From the NCBI RefSeq assembly GCF_000719335.1, contig NZ_JOGB01000030.1:1-64000 (forward strand): a DNA stretch of 64,000 nucleotides. The letters are read 5' to 3'. Source of the DNA: Streptomyces sp. NRRL S-87 (GTDB lineage Bacteria; Actinomycetota; Actinomycetes; Streptomycetales; Streptomycetaceae). Positions 48,033 to 59,855 of the stretch are shown here, in pieces. Positions within the stretch are counted from its first letter, which is position 1. Each line of letters begins with the position of its first letter. Position numbers and translations under genes: made by a program. Below the pieces are notes generated by a model. The model made no database searches and had not been told where the DNA came from. It saw only the letters and a program-made list of their open reading frames with translations.

Positions 48033-49253
48033 ATGCAGAACGCGATTGAGGTATGGGCCACGGGCCTGGGAGCCATGACACCGCTCGGCGCCGACCTGCC
48101 CACGACGTGGGCGGCGATGCAATCCGGTGAGAACGGAATCGCAGCGCTCGACGAAAGCTGGGCGGAAAACCTTCCCGTGCGCATCGCGGCCCGGCTCACC
48201 ACCGACCCGGCCGCGGCCATGCCCCGTACCGAAGCGCGCAAGCTCGACCGCTCCGAGCAGATGGCCCTGCTCACCGCCCGCGAGGCGTGGGCGGACGCGG
48301 GCGCCCCGCAGCCGGACCCCGAGCGCCTCGCCGTCGTCATCGGCACCGGCATCGGCGGCCTGACGTCGCTGCTCGGCCAGAACCACGTCCTGGAGACCTC
48401 CGGTCCGCGCCGGGTCTCGCCGCACACCGTCCCCATGCTCATGGCCAACGGGCCGGCCGCCTGGGTCAGCATGGACCTGGGCGCCCAGGCCGGTGCGCAC
48501 GCCCCGGTGAGCGCCTGCGCCTCCGGTGCCGAGGCCATCGCCCTCGGCCTGGACCTCATCCGCTCCGGACGGGCGGACATCGTCGTCGCCGGCGGTGTCG
48601 AGGCCAGCGTGCACCCGCTGCCGCTGACCGCGTTCGCCCAGATGATGGCCCTGTCCACGCAGAACGACGACCCGGCGCACGCCTGCCGCCCCTTCGACAC
48701 CAAGCGCAACGGCTTCGTCCTCGGCGAGGGCGCGGCGGTGGTCGTCCTGGAGCGCGCCGACCATGCACGGGCCCGCGGCGTCACCGCCCCGCACGGCACC
48801 GTCCTCGGCGCCGGCATCAGCTCCAGCGCCACCCACATCACCGCCTCCGACGTCGTCGGGCAGGTCCGCGCGATGCGGATGTCGCTGCGCGACGCCGGCG
48901 TCGCCCCCGAGCGGATCGGCCACGTGCACGCGCACGCGACCTCGACCCCGCAGGGCGACGTGGCGGAGGCCCGGGCCATCGCCGAGGCCGTCGGCACCCA
49001 TCCCGTGGTGACCGCGACCAAGTCCATGACCGGCCATCTGCTGGGCGCCTCGGGCGCGTTGGGCGCCATCGCCGCGCTGCTCGCGCTGCGCGACGGCTCG
49101 GTCCCCGCCGTGCGCAACCTGGACGATCCGGATCCCGAGGTCGAACTGGACGTCGTACGCGGCGCCCCGCGCACCGGGAGCTGGGAGTACGCGCTGGCCA
49201 ATTCCTTCGGCTTCGGCGGGCACAACGTCTCCCTCGTGCTCGGCCGGCCCTAG
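48033..49253 (+). CDS. FabF-type beta-ketoacyl-ACP synthase, candidate self-resistance enzyme
   Basis: A 406-residue condensing enzyme closely following the primary-metabolic FabF pattern: VWATGLGAMTPLGADLPTTWAAM, LPVRIAARLTTDP, the active Cys162 in APVSACASGAEAIALGL, first His in VHAHATSTPQGDVAEA and second His in KSMTGHLLGASGALGAIAALLAL. It ends in NSFGFGGHNVSLVLGRP. Housekeeping FabF is normally encoded with fabD-fabH-acpP, so a lone copy inside a PKS/NRPS cluster suggests either a dedicated condensing step or, as in thiolactomycin-type clusters, an insensitive target copy. Apparently leaderless. It begins the operon running through the P450, PKS, NRPS and PPTase genes. Confidence 0.9.
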   Translation: MQNAIEVWATGLGAMTPLGADLPTTWAAMQSGENGIAALDESWAENLPVRIAARLTTDPAAAMPRTEARKLDRSEQMALLTAREAWADAGAPQPDPERLAVVIGTGIGGLTSLLGQNHVLETSGPRRVSPHTVPMLMANGPAAWVSMDLGAQAGAHAPVSACASGAEAIALGLDLIRSGRADIVVAGGVEASVHPLPLTAFAQMMALSTQNDDPAHACRPFDTKRNGFVLGEGAAVVVLERADHARARGVTAPHGTVLGAGISSSATHITASDVVGQVRAMRMSLRDAGVAPERIGHVHAHATSTPQGDVAEARAIAEAVGTHPVVTATKSMTGHLLGASGALGAIAALLALRDGSVPAVRNLDDPDPEVELDVVRGAPRTGSWEYALANSFGFGGHNVSLVLGRP

Positions 49254-49283
49254 TTTCCGAAAGCACCCCCTTTGAAGGTTGAG

Positions 49284-50573
49284 ATGACAGGTCGCAACGG
49301 CGGCCGGACCGGTCAGTGTCCGATAGCCCTCGATCACGATTTCTACGCAGATCCGCATCCGGCCTACCGGGTCATCAAAGAGAACGGCAACAAACCGACG
49401 CCCATCGTTCTGAAGACGGGAATGGCGTATTTGCCGCCCGGCTTGGAGGCCTGGCTCGTCACGGCGTACGAGGACGTCGAATTCGTCCTCCGGGACCCGC
49501 GCTTCCGCAAGAGCATCGACGAGGCCATGCCCCTCTTCGCGGCGCGGAGCGGCGGGGCCGGCGCGGCCCGCGGTTCGCTGCTCTACAACAACATGGCGAA
49601 CAACGATCCCCCGGTCCACACCCGGCTGCGCAAGCCGCTCAACGCGATGTTCACGGCGCGTTCGGTGGCCGGGCGGCGGGACGGCGTCCGACGCGCCGCC
49701 CGGGAGACGCTGGCGAAGGTGGCCGGAGCGGAGAGCTTCGATCTTGTCCAGGATTTTGCCTTTCCCTTCTCCATCTCCGTGATCTCGCGCACCCTCGGCG
49801 TCCCGGACTCCGACCGCGGCACCTTCAACGGCTGGGTCCAGACGATCACCGGTGACGCACCCCCGGAGGTCCTGCGACGCGACGCGGGGCTGATGGTCGA
49901 GTACCTGCGCGGCCTGATCCGCGACCGGCGGGACGGCGCCGGCGCACCCGCCGCCGGCGCCCCCGACGCCTCCTACGACGTGCTCACCCAGCTGGCCACG
50001 TCGCTGGCCGAGGACGAGGCGGTCGCCCAGGCGTACGCCCTGCTCGCGGCCGGCTACGAGACCACGGCCAACCTCATCGTGACCGGGTTCCTGACGCTCG
50101 CGGACCACCCCGGGCAGCTGGCCCGCCTGTGGTCCGACCCGGGCCTGGTCCCGGACGCGGTGGAGGAGATGCTCCGCCACCAGTCGCCCTTCAACCTCTC
50201 CCTCTACCGCTACGTGACCGAGCCGGTGGAGCTGAACGGGGTCCTGATCCCCCGGGGCGCGATCGTCTTCCTGGCCTTCGCCGCGGCCAACCGCGACGAG
50301 TGCCGCTTCCCGGAGCCCGACACGTTCGACATCACCCAACCGCGCCGCGACCACCTCGCCTTCGGCGGCGGCATCCACAACTGCATCGGCAAGCACCTCG
50401 CCCGGATGGAGGCGGAAGTCGCCTTCGAGACGCTCATCGAGCGCTGCCCCGGGCTGACCGTGCTCACACCGGACGAGGAATTCGACTGGAAGGCCAGCCC
50501 GACGTTCCGCGGGCTGCGCACCCTGCGCGTCGGGCCCGGCCCCGCCTCCGCAGGCTGGGAACGGGAGCAATGA
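49284..50573 (+). CDS. Cytochrome P450
   Basis: A 429-residue soluble bacterial P450. The heme-binding loop is FGGGIHNCIGKHLARMEAEV with ligand Cys367. The I-helix oxygen motif is LLAAGYETTANLI, and the ExxR motif lies in AVEEMLRHQSPF. ATG at 49284 has GAAGG six bases upstream. Its stop overlaps the loading PKS gene (ATGA), so it is made together with the assembly line. In thiotetronic acid pathways a P450 has been implicated in forming the sulfur heterocycle. Here it could oxidise the polyketide chain or act on the thiazoline-like intermediate. Electron-transfer partners are not encoded nearby. Confidence 0.92.
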   Translation: MTGRNGGRTGQCPIALDHDFYADPHPAYRVIKENGNKPTPIVLKTGMAYLPPGLEAWLVTAYEDVEFVLRDPRFRKSIDEAMPLFAARSGGAGAARGSLLYNNMANNDPPVHTRLRKPLNAMFTARSVAGRRDGVRRAARETLAKVAGAESFDLVQDFAFPFSISVISRTLGVPDSDRGTFNGWVQTITGDAPPEVLRRDAGLMVEYLRGLIRDRRDGAGAPAAGAPDASYDVLTQLATSLAEDEAVAQAYALLAAGYETTANLIVTGFLTLADHPGQLARLWSDPGLVPDAVEEMLRHQSPFNLSLYRYVTEPVELNGVLIPRGAIVFLAFAAANRDECRFPEPDTFDITQPRRDHLAFGGGIHNCIGKHLARMEAEVAFETLIERCPGLTVLTPDEEFDWKASPTFRGLRTLRVGPGPASAGWEREQ

Positions 50574-52723
50574 CACAGCACACTTCCGGCGACGGGGCCA
50601 TGACCCCCGTCGCCGTCATCGGGATGTCCTGCCGGTTCCCGGGAGCGGCCGGTCCGGCCCGCTTCTGGCACAACCTGGCGGCCGGTACGGACAGCGTGGG
50701 CCCTGTCCCCGCCGACCGCCGCCCGGCCACCGCTCCCCCCGGCGCCGACGCCGCGCGCGGCGGCTTCGTCGAGGGGGCCGACGCCTTCGACGCCGCCTTC
50801 TTCGGCGTCTCGCAGCGCGAGGCGCGCTACACGGACCCCCAGCAGCGGCTGCTGCTGGAACTGGCCTGGGAGTGCTTCGAGGACGCCGCCCGGCCGGCGG
50901 CGGACCTCCGCGACTCCGGCTGGGGCGTGTTCGTCGGTGCCGCCGCCGACGACTTCCGGGCGCGCTACCTCACGGGCGGCGGCCTGGACCGGTTCGGCCA
51001 CGCCGGCACCGCCCGGTGCATGCTGGCCAACCGGGTCTCCCACCACTTCGGGCTGCGCGGCCCGAGCGAGGTGGTCGACACCGGCCAGTCCTCCTCCCTG
51101 GCCGCCGTGCACCGCGCGGTGTCGAGCCTGCGGCTGGGCGAGTGCGAGGCCGCGCTCGTGGGCGGCGTACAGCTCAACCTCCTCCAGGAGGTCACCGACC
51201 AGATCGGGCTCTGGGGCGGGCTGTCGCCGGACGGCCGCTGCCACACCTTCGACGCCCGCGCCAACGGCTACGTACGCGGTGAGGGCGGCGGCTGCGTGCT
51301 CCTCAAGCCGCTGCCGGCCGCCCTGCGCGACGGCGACCACGTCTACGCCGTCGTGCGCGGCAGCGCCGTCGGCAACGACGGAGGCCGCGGCGGCCTCGCC
51401 GTACCGTCCGAGGACGCCCAGTACGAGGCCGTCACCCGCGCGCTGCGCGTGGCCGGCGCCCGGCCGGAGGACCTCGCGTACGTCGAACTCCACGGCAGCG
51501 GCACCCAGGTCGGCGACCCGGTCGAGGCCCGCGCCCTCGGCGCCGCCGTCGGCCGTGCCCGGCCCGCCGGGAACCCGCTGCCCGTCGGGTCGGTCAAGAC
51601 CAACATCGGCCACCTGGAGTCGGCCGCCGGCATCGCCGGGTTCATCAAGGCCTGCCTGGTGCTGACGCACGGCGCCCTGCCGCCGAGCCTCAACTTCGAG
51701 ACGCCCCACCCCGCCGTCGACCCGGCCGGGCAGGGCCTGCGGGTCGTCGACGCCTACGAGGACCGGCCGTTCGGCGCCGGCGAGCTGGTCGGCGTCACCT
51801 CGGTCGGCATGGGCGGCACGAACGTCCACGTCGTGCTCGGCCCGGCCCCGGCGACGGCCGAGGACCCGGTACCGGACCCCGACCAGGACGAGGACACCGG
51901 CACCGTGTGGTGCCTGTCCGGCCGCTCCAAGGAGGCCGTCCGCGACCTGGCGGACGCCCTGCTGCGGGAGCTGGACCGGCATCCCGCCGGCGGCCCCGCG
52001 GCCGGGGTCCGGGCGGTCGGCGCCACCCTGGCCCGGCGCACCCACTGGGAGCACCGGGCGGCGGTGGTCGGCGCCGACTGGGCCCACTTCCGCGACGGGC
52101 TGGCGAAGGTCGCCGCGGGTCACGGCTTCGCCGTGCCCGCGGACTGGGCGACGGCGGCCGGCCCGGCCGGGGCCGGCTGCGTCCGGGCGGCCGGCGACTA
52201 CGTCCACGCGGGCCGGATCCCGGAGGTGCCGTCCCCGTCCGGGGGGCGGGGACGGCACCGCCCGGTGCCGGGCCTGCCCACGTACCCCTTCCAGCGGGAG
52301 CGCTTCCCGCTGCCGGGACCGGCCCCGGCCACCGCCGCCGCGGGATCCGCCCCGGCCGCCCCGGCGCCCGTAGCCACCCCGGCGCCCGGGCCCGCTCCGG
52401 CCGCAGGACCCGCCCCCGGGTCCGCCGCCCCCGCGTACCCGCGGTCCTGGGCGGCCGCCGGCGACGAGGGCGAGCGGCTCTGGGCCACCCAGGTCCTGCT
52501 CGAACGCGAACTCGCCGCCGTGCTCGGCGGCTCGGTCCCCGACCTGGACCCCGAGGTCCCCCTCACGGACCTGGGCGTGGACTCCATGACGCTCCTGGAG
52601 TTCCTGGACCGGCTCATCGAGGCGACCGGCCTCGAGCTCTCGGAGACCGTCGTCTTCGACCACCCCACGATCAGCGAAATGGCGGCCTGTGTGAACAAGG
52701 AGATGGAGTCGAGGCATGGCTGA
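50570..52723 (+). CDS. PKS loading protein: KS-Q and ACP, with no acyltransferase
   Basis: A 717-residue type I PKS protein. The KS domain (about 12-430) has Gln173 in [17 protein letters not shown] where elongating KSs have Cys. This is the KS-Q signature of loading modules that decarboxylate malonyl-type units to make the starter. Both KS histidines are present ([23 protein letters not shown]). A KS-AT linker follows ([34 protein letters not shown]), then directly a post-AT-type linker ([17 protein letters not shown]). The whole AT of about 300 residues is absent. After an Ala/Pro linker comes an ACP with Ser672 in [13 protein letters not shown]. Acyl loading must come from another AT. Overlaps the next PKS gene by 8 bp. 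Confidence 0.9.
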   Translation: MTQHTSGDGAMTPVAVIGMSCRFPGAAGPARFWHNLAAGTDSVGPVPADRRPATAPPGADAARGGFVEGADAFDAAFFGVSQREARYTDPQQRLLLELAWECFEDAARPAADLRDSGWGVFVGAAADDFRARYLTGGGLDRFGHAGTARCMLANRVSHHFGLRGPSEVVDTGQSSSLAAVHRAVSSLRLGECEAALVGGVQLNLLQEVTDQIGLWGGLSPDGRCHTFDARANGYVRGEGGGCVLLKPLPAALRDGDHVYAVVRGSAVGNDGGRGGLAVPSEDAQYEAVTRALRVAGARPEDLAYVELHGSGTQVGDPVEARALGAAVGRARPAGNPLPVGSVKTNIGHLESAAGIAGFIKACLVLTHGALPPSLNFETPHPAVDPAGQGLRVVDAYEDRPFGAGELVGVTSVGMGGTNVHVVLGPAPATAEDPVPDPDQDEDTGTVWCLSGRSKEAVRDLADALLRELDRHPAGGPAAGVRAVGATLARRTHWEHRAAVVGADWAHFRDGLAKVAAGHGFAVPADWATAAGPAGAGCVRAAGDYVHAGRIPEVPSPSGGRGRHRPVPGLPTYPFQRERFPLPGPAPATAAAGSAPAAPAPVATPAPGPAPAAGPAPGSAAPAYPRSWAAAGDEGERLWATQVLLERELAAVLGGSVPDLDPEVPLTDLGVDSMTLLEFLDRLIEATGLELSETVVFDHPTISEMAACVNKEMESRHG

Positions 52724-55700
52724 GAACGACATGGTGCGCGACGACATCGCCGTGATCGGGATGGCCTGCCGCTATCCCGGCGGTGTGGACACCCCGGAGG
52801 CCCTGTGGGACCTCGTCGCGGGCGGCCGGGACGCCGTGGGCGAGTTCCCCGACAACCGCGGCTGGGACACCGACGACCTGTACGACCCGGCGTACGTGCG
52901 CCAGGGCGGCTTCCTCCACGGCGCGGACCGCTTCGACGCGGCCTTCTTCGGCATCCGGCCCGCCGAGGCCAAGGCCATGGACCCGCAGCAGCGCACCCTG
53001 CTCGAGGTGGCCTGGGAGGCCATCGAGCGCGCCGGCATCGTGCCCTCGACCCTCAAGGGCTCCCGCACCGGCGTGTTCGTCGGCGTCATGCCCAACGAGT
53101 ACGGCATGCCGCTGTGGCGCTGGCAGGACGAGACGGCCGGCTTCATGGGCACCGGCACCTCGCCGAGCGTCGCCTCCGGCCGCATCTCCTACCTGCTGGG
53201 CATGGAAGGCCCGGCCCTGACCATCGACACGGCCTGCTCCTCCTCCGGCGTGGCCATCCACACCGCCGTGCGCTCGCTGCGCAGCGGCGAGACGGACCTC
53301 GCGCTGGCGGGCGGCTGCACCGTGCTCGCCGGCCCCGGCATGTTCGTCGACTACGCCAAGAAGCAGGCGCTGTCGCCCGACGCCCGCTGCCGCACCTTCT
53401 CCGACGCCGCCAACGGCACCGTGTGGGCCGAGGGCGCCGGCGTCCTGGTGCTCGAACCGCTGTCGAAGGCCCGTCGCCTGGGCCGCCGCATCCTCGGCGT
53501 CATCAAGGGCACCGCCGTCAACCAGGACGGCGCCAGCAACGGCCTGACCGCCCCCAGCGGCAAGGCACAGGCCAAGGTCATCGAGCAGGCGCTGGCCGAC
53601 GCGGGCCTGGCCCCCGAGGACGTCCAGCTCGTCGAGGCGCACGGCACCGCCACCCGGCTGGGAGACCCGATCGAGGTCAACGCCATCCACGCCACGTACG
53701 GCGCGGGCGAGCGCGACGAGCCGGTCTGGCTCGGCTCCCTCAAGTCCAACATCGGCCACTCCATGGCCGCCGCCGGCGTCGGCGGCGTCATCAAGTGCCT
53801 CACGGCCATGCGCGCGGGGGAGATGCCCCGCACGATGCACGTGGACGGCCCGCTGAACTCGCTGGTCGACTGGTCGGGTTCGGTGGACGTCCTGCGCGAG
53901 AACCGGCCCTGGCCGACCCGCGACGGCGTCCGGCGCTGCGCCGTCTCCTCCTTCGGTGTCAGCGGCACCAACTCGCACGTCATCCTGGAGGGCTGGGACG
54001 AGACCGCGGACGCCGGGGCAGCCCAGGACGCCCAGGACGCGCCGGACGGCCGCACCGCCGCGGACGACGCCGCAACCGGTCCCGCCGCCGGCCCGGCCGA
54101 CGGCACCCAGGTCCTGACCCTGTCCGCCAAGACCCCCACCGCGCTGGCCGCCTACGCCGAGGCGCTGGCCACCGCACTCGACGCCGGGACCGACCCCCTG
54201 CCGGCGGTCGCGCAGGCCCTGCGCACCCGACGCGAGGGCTACGAGTACCGTGCGGCCGCGCTCGGCACCGGGCGCGCCGAACTCTCCGCCGCGCTGCGCT
54301 CGTTCGCCGCCGGCCACGAGGACGCACCGGTCATCGGCGGCGAGGCCCGGCGCATCCGCCGCCCCGTCTTCGTCTTCCCCGGCCAGGGCTCGCAGTGGCC
54401 CGGCATGGCGGCCTCGCTGCTCGCCGAGTCCGACGTCTTCCGGCTGCGGGTCGAGGAGTGCGCCGCGGCGTTCAAGCCGTACCTCGACTACGACCTGATG
54501 GCCGTGCTCTGGGGCGAGGACGACGAGACCGACCCGGAGCGCACCGACGTCATCCAGCCGCTGCTGTTCTGCACGATGCTCGGCCTGGCCGCCCTGTGGC
54601 AGTCCGCCGGCGTCGAGCCGGCCGCCGTGGTCGGGCACTCCCAGGGCGAGGTCGCCGCGGCCTGCCTGTCCGGCGCGCTGTCCCTGGAGGACGCGGCCCT
54701 GATCGTGGCCTGCCGCAGCCGGGTCCTGGAGCACTCCCGCGGCGGCATGGCCGCGGTGGCGGCCTCCCCCGAGGAGACCGCGGCGCTGCTCGCCGAGGCC
54801 GGCGCCGACCTGGTGGTCGCGGCCGTCAACGGCCCCTCGTTCGTGGTGGTCTCCGGCGACGACGAGCCCGGCCTCGCGCGCCTGCTCGACCTGTGCGAGG
54901 AGCGGGGCCGCTACGCCCGCCGGGTCCCCGCCAAGTGCGCCTCCCACTCCCCGGTCATGGAGGAGCTCCGCGAGGAGGTCCTCGAAGGCCTCGCCGGGGT
55001 CGCCCCGGTCCCGTCGGCCGTCCCGATGTTCTCCACCGTCGAGATGGCGCGGCTGCGCGGCGACGAGCTCGACGCCGACTACTGGTTCCGCAACCTGCGC
55101 GGCCAGGTCCGGTTCGCCGGCACGATCGCCGAGATGGCCTCGTACGGCTTCGACGCCTTCCTCGAGATCAGCCCGCACCCCGTCCTGACCGGCTCGCTCG
55201 AGGCGGTCCTGAAGGAGGCCGGCAGCACCGCACCGGTGTCCGCGACCCTCAAGCGCGACCAGGGCACCCTCGAGCGGTTCCTCGCCGCGGCGGCCGAGGC
55301 GCACGTCCAGGGGCACGCGCTCGACTGGACCGGCCTGCTGCCCGCCGTGCCCGCCCGGGCCGTGGCGGCCGTCGAACTGCCGACCTACCCGTTCGAGCGG
55401 GAGCGCTTCTGGCTGGAGACCGAGGGCGTGGGCCGGGTGACCCCGGTCGCGGCCCAGGTCACGACCCCGTCCGCGATGCCGTCAGTGGTCCCGGCCGCCC
55501 CGGCCCCGGCCGTCGGCACGGTGCCGGTCGTCCGCCCCGCCTCCGTGGCCGACGGCGCGCACCCGTTCCTCAGCTCCGTCGTCGAGACGGCCGACGGCAC
55601 GGTGCTCCTCACCGGCCGGCTGTCCGTCCGCAGCCACCCGTGGCTGATGGACCACTGCGTCGAGGACACCGCCCTGCTGCCCGGCACGGCCTTCATGGAG

Positions 55701-58700
55701 CTGCTGCTGACCGCGGGCCGCGAGGTGGGCTGCGAGCGCCTCGAGGAGATGGTCGTCAGCGACCCGCTGCTGCTGCCGATGGCCGGTACGGCCGTGGACG
55801 TCCAGGTCGCGGTCGCGCCCGCGGACGCCCAGGGCACGCGTACCGCCACCGTGCACTCGCGCGCCGCCGCCGACGTCGGCTGGGTGCGCAACGCCGAGGG
55901 CCTGCTGGGCGCAGCCCGCCCCGGTACGGACGCGGTGGACCTGGCCGCGGCGCCGGGTGCGACCGCGCTGCCCGCCGCCGAATCCCTCTACCCGCTGCTG
56001 CGCGGCCTGGGCTACGGCTACGGCGAGGCCTTCCAGGGCGTGCGCTCCGGAGAGCACCTCGGCGCCGACTGGGTCCGGTCCCGGATCGAGCTGCCCGGGG
56101 CGGCCCTGGTCAACCACAGCGGATTCGCCGCCCACCCCGCGCTGACCGACGCCGCGCTGCACGCCGCCGTGGCCTGCGGCCTGCTCGGCGAGCCGGAGCC
56201 GGGGCGGATCGCGGTGCCGTTCGTCTTCAACGGCGTACGGACGGCGGCGGCCGCCGCCGGTGCGGTGGCCTGCGAGGCGCTGGCCTACCGGGTCGGCCCG
56301 GACGCCGTCGCGCTGACCCTGGCCGCGGCCGACGGCACCGTCCTGCTCGAGGTCGAGCGCATGGTCGTACGCGGCCTGGCCCTCGACGGGGCCGGCGCGG
56401 CCCCGGTCGACCTCGACCACGCCGGCCTCTTCGCGACCGACTGGCAGGAGCCGGCGGGCGAGGCGCCCCAGGACGTGCGGCTGTGCGTGGTCGGCGGGGA
56501 CGAGGGTCCGCTGCCGGCCGCGCTGCGGGACGCCAACCGGGAGGGCATCTCGGTGGCCACCCTCGACGAGGCGATCATGATCGTCTCGTCGATACCGGGG
56601 AACTGGCAGGTCGTCATGGGCTGTCCGGCCCCCCGGAACACCACGGTCGAGCAGGCGCACGCGTCCGCCGACCGGACCCTGGCGGCCCTGCAGACGTGGC
56701 TGCGCGCCGAGGCCCTGGCGGACACCGCGGTGCTGACGTTCATGACGCAGGACTCCGTGGCCGTCCCCGGTGACGAAACGTTTGCCCTCGGGGACAGCGC
56801 GGTCTGGGGCATGGTCCGCTCCGCCCAGACCGAGTACCCCGGCCAGTTCCGCGTGGTCGACGCCGACGCCGCGGCCCTGGCCGCCACCGAGGGCCTGCTC
56901 CGGGCGCTGCGCCGCACCGAGCCGCAGCTCGCCGTGCGAGGCGGCCGCGTACTGGTGCCCCAGCTCGTCCCGCACGCCCCCGCCGCCGCGGCCCGGCCCG
57001 AGGTGGGCGACGGCACCGTCGTGCTCACCGGCGGCACCGGCACCCTCGGCCGCGAGGTGGCCCGCCACCTCGTCACCACGTGGGGGGTGCGGTCCCTGGC
57101 CCTGCTCAGCCGCAGCGGCGAACGGGCCCCGGGCATCGCGGACTTCCGCGCCGAACTGGTCGGACTCGGTGCCGACGTCCAGGTGCTGGCGGCCGACGCG
57201 GCCGACGCGCACGACGTGCGCCGCGCCCTCGCGCAGATCAGGTCCCGCGGACCGGTCGCCGGCGTCGTGCACGCCGCCGGTCTGCTCGACGACGCGATCG
57301 TCGCGAACATGACCCCCGACCAGCTGCGCCGCGTCCTGCGCAGCAAGGTCGACTCGGCCTGGCACCTGGACGCGGCGACGCGCGAGGACGACCTGCGCTT
57401 CTTCGTGCTGTTCTCCTCCCTCTACGGTGTGCTCGGCGGCCCCGGCCAGGCCAACTACGCCGGTGCCAACACCTTCCTCGACCAGTTCGCCGCCTGGCGG
57501 TCCGCCGAGGGCCGGCCCACCCGCTCCGTGGCCTGGGGCCTGTGGTCCGAGGCCACCGGCATGACCGGCCACCTCGACGAGAGCGACCTGCTGCGCCTGC
57601 GGCGCAACGGCGTCGCGCCGTTCGAGACGGCCGCCGGCCTGGCCCTGTTCGACGCCGCGGCCGCGGGGACCGCCCCGGCCCTCGTCGGCGCCCGGCTGGC
57701 ACTGCCCGACGCGACCGGACCCGGGGCGGGCGACACGCCGTTCCTGCTGACCCGGCTGGCCGGGCTCGCCGGGCCGACCGGGGGCACGGGCCGCGGCCCG
57801 GTGGCCCGCCCGGCCGCCCGTCCGGCGGCCCCGGTGACGTCGGCGACCACGGCGCCCGCCGTCGTCCGGACCGCCGCCCCGGTGCGGCCGGCCGTGCCGG
57901 TCGCGGCCGCCATCCCCGCCACCGCGGCCGCCGCCCCCGACACCCCCGCCTCCACCGCCGCGGCGGACGCCGGCGCGGAGCAGCCCGGGGCCGCCGCGCT
58001 CGCGGTACTGACCTCCCCGGACGCCTCGGCCGACCAGCGGTTGGTCGCCGCGGTCGGACTGGTCAAGGAGTGCGTGGCGGGCCTGCTGGGCCTCAAGCCC
58101 GAACGGGTGGACGCGCAGCGCTCGTTCTACGAGATGGGCGTGGACTCCCTGACCTCCATGGAGCTGCGGGTCCGGCTCGGCAGGACGCTGGGCATCCGGC
58201 TCGGGGCCACCGCGGTCTTCGACCACCCGACCCCGGAGGCGCTGGCCCAGCACGTGGTCGACCTGTTCGGCCCGCCCGGACCGGGCGGCGGCGGTGGCAC
58301 GGCCCCGGAGGGGACCCCGGGCGGCCCGGGAAATGACGGTGCGTCCGCGGCGGGACCCGCCGCGGACGCACACCCCGGGACCACGGCCGCCGCGCGGCGC
58401 GGCACCGGTGCCGCGGGGGCCGGGGCCGGCGACACCGCCGGCCCGGCCGCGGGGCGCGTGACGCCCCCGGCCGCGTCCGCCGCTCCGGCCGCGTCCGCCG
58501 CCCCGGCCGCCGCGCCGCGGCGGCCGGCCCGGCCCGACTCCGAGCCGTTCCCGCTCACCAAGCTCCAGGAGGCCTACGTCGCCGGCCGCGCCGGGGACTT
58601 CGAGCTCGGCAACGTGCCGACGGTCCTGTGCATCGAGGTCGACCTCACCGGCTTCGACGTACGGGCCGCCGAACGCGCGTTCCGGCAGCTGGTGGACCGC

Positions 58701-59855
58701 CACGAGATGCTCCGGGCGGTGTTCGACCCGGCCGGCACCCAGCGCGTCCTGGGCGAGGTGCCGGACTTCCGGATCCCCGTCGAGGACCTCCGCCCGCTCG
58801 GGCCCGACGAGCGGGCCGCCCGGCTCGCCCAGATCCACGAGGAGGTGACCACCCACACCTTCGACACGGCCCGCTGGCCGCTGGTCCTGGTCCGGGCCAC
58901 CCGCGTGGACGAGGCCGTCACCCGGCTCCACGTCGCCGTGGACGTCCTGGTCTCGGACGGGGCGAGCAGCACGCTGCTCTTCAACGAGTGGGCCCGCCTC
59001 TACCGCGACCCGGGGGCCCCGCTGCCCGCGACCGGCCCCTCCTTCGCCCACCACGTGGAGCGGGCGGCGCGCCACCAGGCCTCGGCCGAGATCGAACCGA
59101 GCCGCGCCTACTGGCAGGAGCGGGCGGCGACCCTGCCGCCGGCGCCCCGGCTGCCGTACGCCGTACCCCTGTGCGACGTCGGCCGGCCCGTCTTCGGCAA
59201 CCGGTTCATCCGGGTCGAGGCACCGCAGTGGCAGCGCTTCAAGAAGAACGCGGCGGCCGCCGGACTGACCGCCTCCGGCGCCGTGCTCGCCGCCTACTGC
59301 CAGGTCCTCGCCCGCTGGTCCAAGTGCCCGGACTTCACGCTCACCGTCCTGGTCTCCCAGCGCTCCGTCTTCGCCGAGGAGGACATGTCCACGGTGGTCG
59401 GCAACTTCTCCTCCACCACCCTGCTCGAGGTGCACGTCGACGAGGCGGCCCCGTTCCGCGAGGTCGCCGCGGGCATCCAGCGGCAGCTGCTCCAGGACAT
59501 GGAGCACGTCGCGTACACCGGCCTGGACGTCCTGCGCGACCTGAGCCGGCTGGACGGCGAGGCGGGCCGGGCCCGGCTGCCCGTCGTGTTCAACAGCACC
59601 ATCGGCGGCGGCGCACCCGCACCCGACGCCCCGCGCACGGCCGGTCCGGTGGGCGCGCTGTGCCTGCTCGGCGACTCGGGCACCCCCGTGTGGAGCGGGG
59701 TCCGTACGCCCCAGGTCGTCCTGGACCACCAGGCGTTCGAGGAGGACGGGGCTCTCGTCCTCAACTGGGACGTGGTCGAAGAGGTGTTTCCCGAGGGCGT
59801 CGTGGACGCCATGCTCGCCGCTTACGAAGGACTGATCCGTGAACTCTGTGCCTGA
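52716..59855 (+). CDS. Hybrid PKS: KS-AT-DH-KR-ACP followed by a heterocyclisation (Cy) domain
   Basis: 2,379 residues. KS with Cys174 ([13 protein letters not shown]). AT with Ser642 ([11 protein letters not shown]) and specificity motif CASH at 741-744, which favours ethylmalonyl-type extenders. DH with His980 in [12 protein letters not shown], where the motif Gly is Asp984, and the second-motif [12 protein letters not shown] with GGTGTLG near 1440, Tyr1581 ([11 protein letters not shown]) and LDD, a B-type signature. ACP with Ser1811 ([10 protein letters not shown]). After a long Ala/Pro linker, a Cy domain from about 1940 ([15 protein letters not shown]-x4-D at Asp2076/Asp2081). No ER. 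A single extending module suggests iterative use. Cy would condense the chain with Cys and cyclise. Confidence 0.93.
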   Translation: MAENDMVRDDIAVIGMACRYPGGVDTPEALWDLVAGGRDAVGEFPDNRGWDTDDLYDPAYVRQGGFLHGADRFDAAFFGIRPAEAKAMDPQQRTLLEVAWEAIERAGIVPSTLKGSRTGVFVGVMPNEYGMPLWRWQDETAGFMGTGTSPSVASGRISYLLGMEGPALTIDTACSSSGVAIHTAVRSLRSGETDLALAGGCTVLAGPGMFVDYAKKQALSPDARCRTFSDAANGTVWAEGAGVLVLEPLSKARRLGRRILGVIKGTAVNQDGASNGLTAPSGKAQAKVIEQALADAGLAPEDVQLVEAHGTATRLGDPIEVNAIHATYGAGERDEPVWLGSLKSNIGHSMAAAGVGGVIKCLTAMRAGEMPRTMHVDGPLNSLVDWSGSVDVLRENRPWPTRDGVRRCAVSSFGVSGTNSHVILEGWDETADAGAAQDAQDAPDGRTAADDAATGPAAGPADGTQVLTLSAKTPTALAAYAEALATALDAGTDPLPAVAQALRTRREGYEYRAAALGTGRAELSAALRSFAAGHEDAPVIGGEARRIRRPVFVFPGQGSQWPGMAASLLAESDVFRLRVEECAAAFKPYLDYDLMAVLWGEDDETDPERTDVIQPLLFCTMLGLAALWQSAGVEPAAVVGHSQGEVAAACLSGALSLEDAALIVACRSRVLEHSRGGMAAVAASPEETAALLAEAGADLVVAAVNGPSFVVVSGDDEPGLARLLDLCEERGRYARRVPAKCASHSPVMEELREEVLEGLAGVAPVPSAVPMFSTVEMARLRGDELDADYWFRNLRGQVRFAGTIAEMASYGFDAFLEISPHPVLTGSLEAVLKEAGSTAPVSATLKRDQGTLERFLAAAAEAHVQGHALDWTGLLPAVPARAVAAVELPTYPFERERFWLETEGVGRVTPVAAQVTTPSAMPSVVPAAPAPAVGTVPVVRPASVADGAHPFLSSVVETADGTVLLTGRLSVRSHPWLMDHCVEDTALLPGTAFMELLLTAGREVGCERLEEMVVSDPLLLPMAGTAVDVQVAVAPADAQGTRTATVHSRAAADVGWVRNAEGLLGAARPGTDAVDLAAAPGATALPAAESLYPLLRGLGYGYGEAFQGVRSGEHLGADWVRSRIELPGAALVNHSGFAAHPALTDAALHAAVACGLLGEPEPGRIAVPFVFNGVRTAAAAAGAVACEALAYRVGPDAVALTLAAADGTVLLEVERMVVRGLALDGAGAAPVDLDHAGLFATDWQEPAGEAPQDVRLCVVGGDEGPLPAALRDANREGISVATLDEAIMIVSSIPGNWQVVMGCPAPRNTTVEQAHASADRTLAALQTWLRAEALADTAVLTFMTQDSVAVPGDETFALGDSAVWGMVRSAQTEYPGQFRVVDADAAALAATEGLLRALRRTEPQLAVRGGRVLVPQLVPHAPAAAARPEVGDGTVVLTGGTGTLGREVARHLVTTWGVRSLALLSRSGERAPGIADFRAELVGLGADVQVLAADAADAHDVRRALAQIRSRGPVAGVVHAAGLLDDAIVANMTPDQLRRVLRSKVDSAWHLDAATREDDLRFFVLFSSLYGVLGGPGQANYAGANTFLDQFAAWRSAEGRPTRSVAWGLWSEATGMTGHLDESDLLRLRRNGVAPFETAAGLALFDAAAAGTAPALVGARLALPDATGPGAGDTPFLLTRLAGLAGPTGGTGRGPVARPAARPAAPVTSATTAPAVVRTAAPVRPAVPVAAAIPATAAAAPDTPASTAAADAGAEQPGAAALAVLTSPDASADQRLVAAVGLVKECVAGLLGLKPERVDAQRSFYEMGVDSLTSMELRVRLGRTLGIRLGATAVFDHPTPEALAQHVVDLFGPPGPGGGGGTAPEGTPGGPGNDGASAAGPAADAHPGTTAAARRGTGAAGAGAGDTAGPAAGRVTPPAASAAPAASAAPAAAPRRPARPDSEPFPLTKLQEAYVAGRAGDFELGNVPTVLCIEVDLTGFDVRAAERAFRQLVDRHEMLRAVFDPAGTQRVLGEVPDFRIPVEDLRPLGPDERAARLAQIHEEVTTHTFDTARWPLVLVRATRVDEAVTRLHVAVDVLVSDGASSTLLFNEWARLYRDPGAPLPATGPSFAHHVERAARHQASAEIEPSRAYWQERAATLPPAPRLPYAVPLCDVGRPVFGNRFIRVEAPQWQRFKKNAAAAGLTASGAVLAAYCQVLARWSKCPDFTLTVLVSQRSVFAEEDMSTVVGNFSSTTLLEVHVDEAAPFREVAAGIQRQLLQDMEHVAYTGLDVLRDLSRLDGEAGRARLPVVFNSTIGGGAPAPDAPRTAGPVGALCLLGDSGTPVWSGVRTPQVVLDHQAFEEDGALVLNWDVVEEVFPEGVVDAMLAAYEGLIRELCA

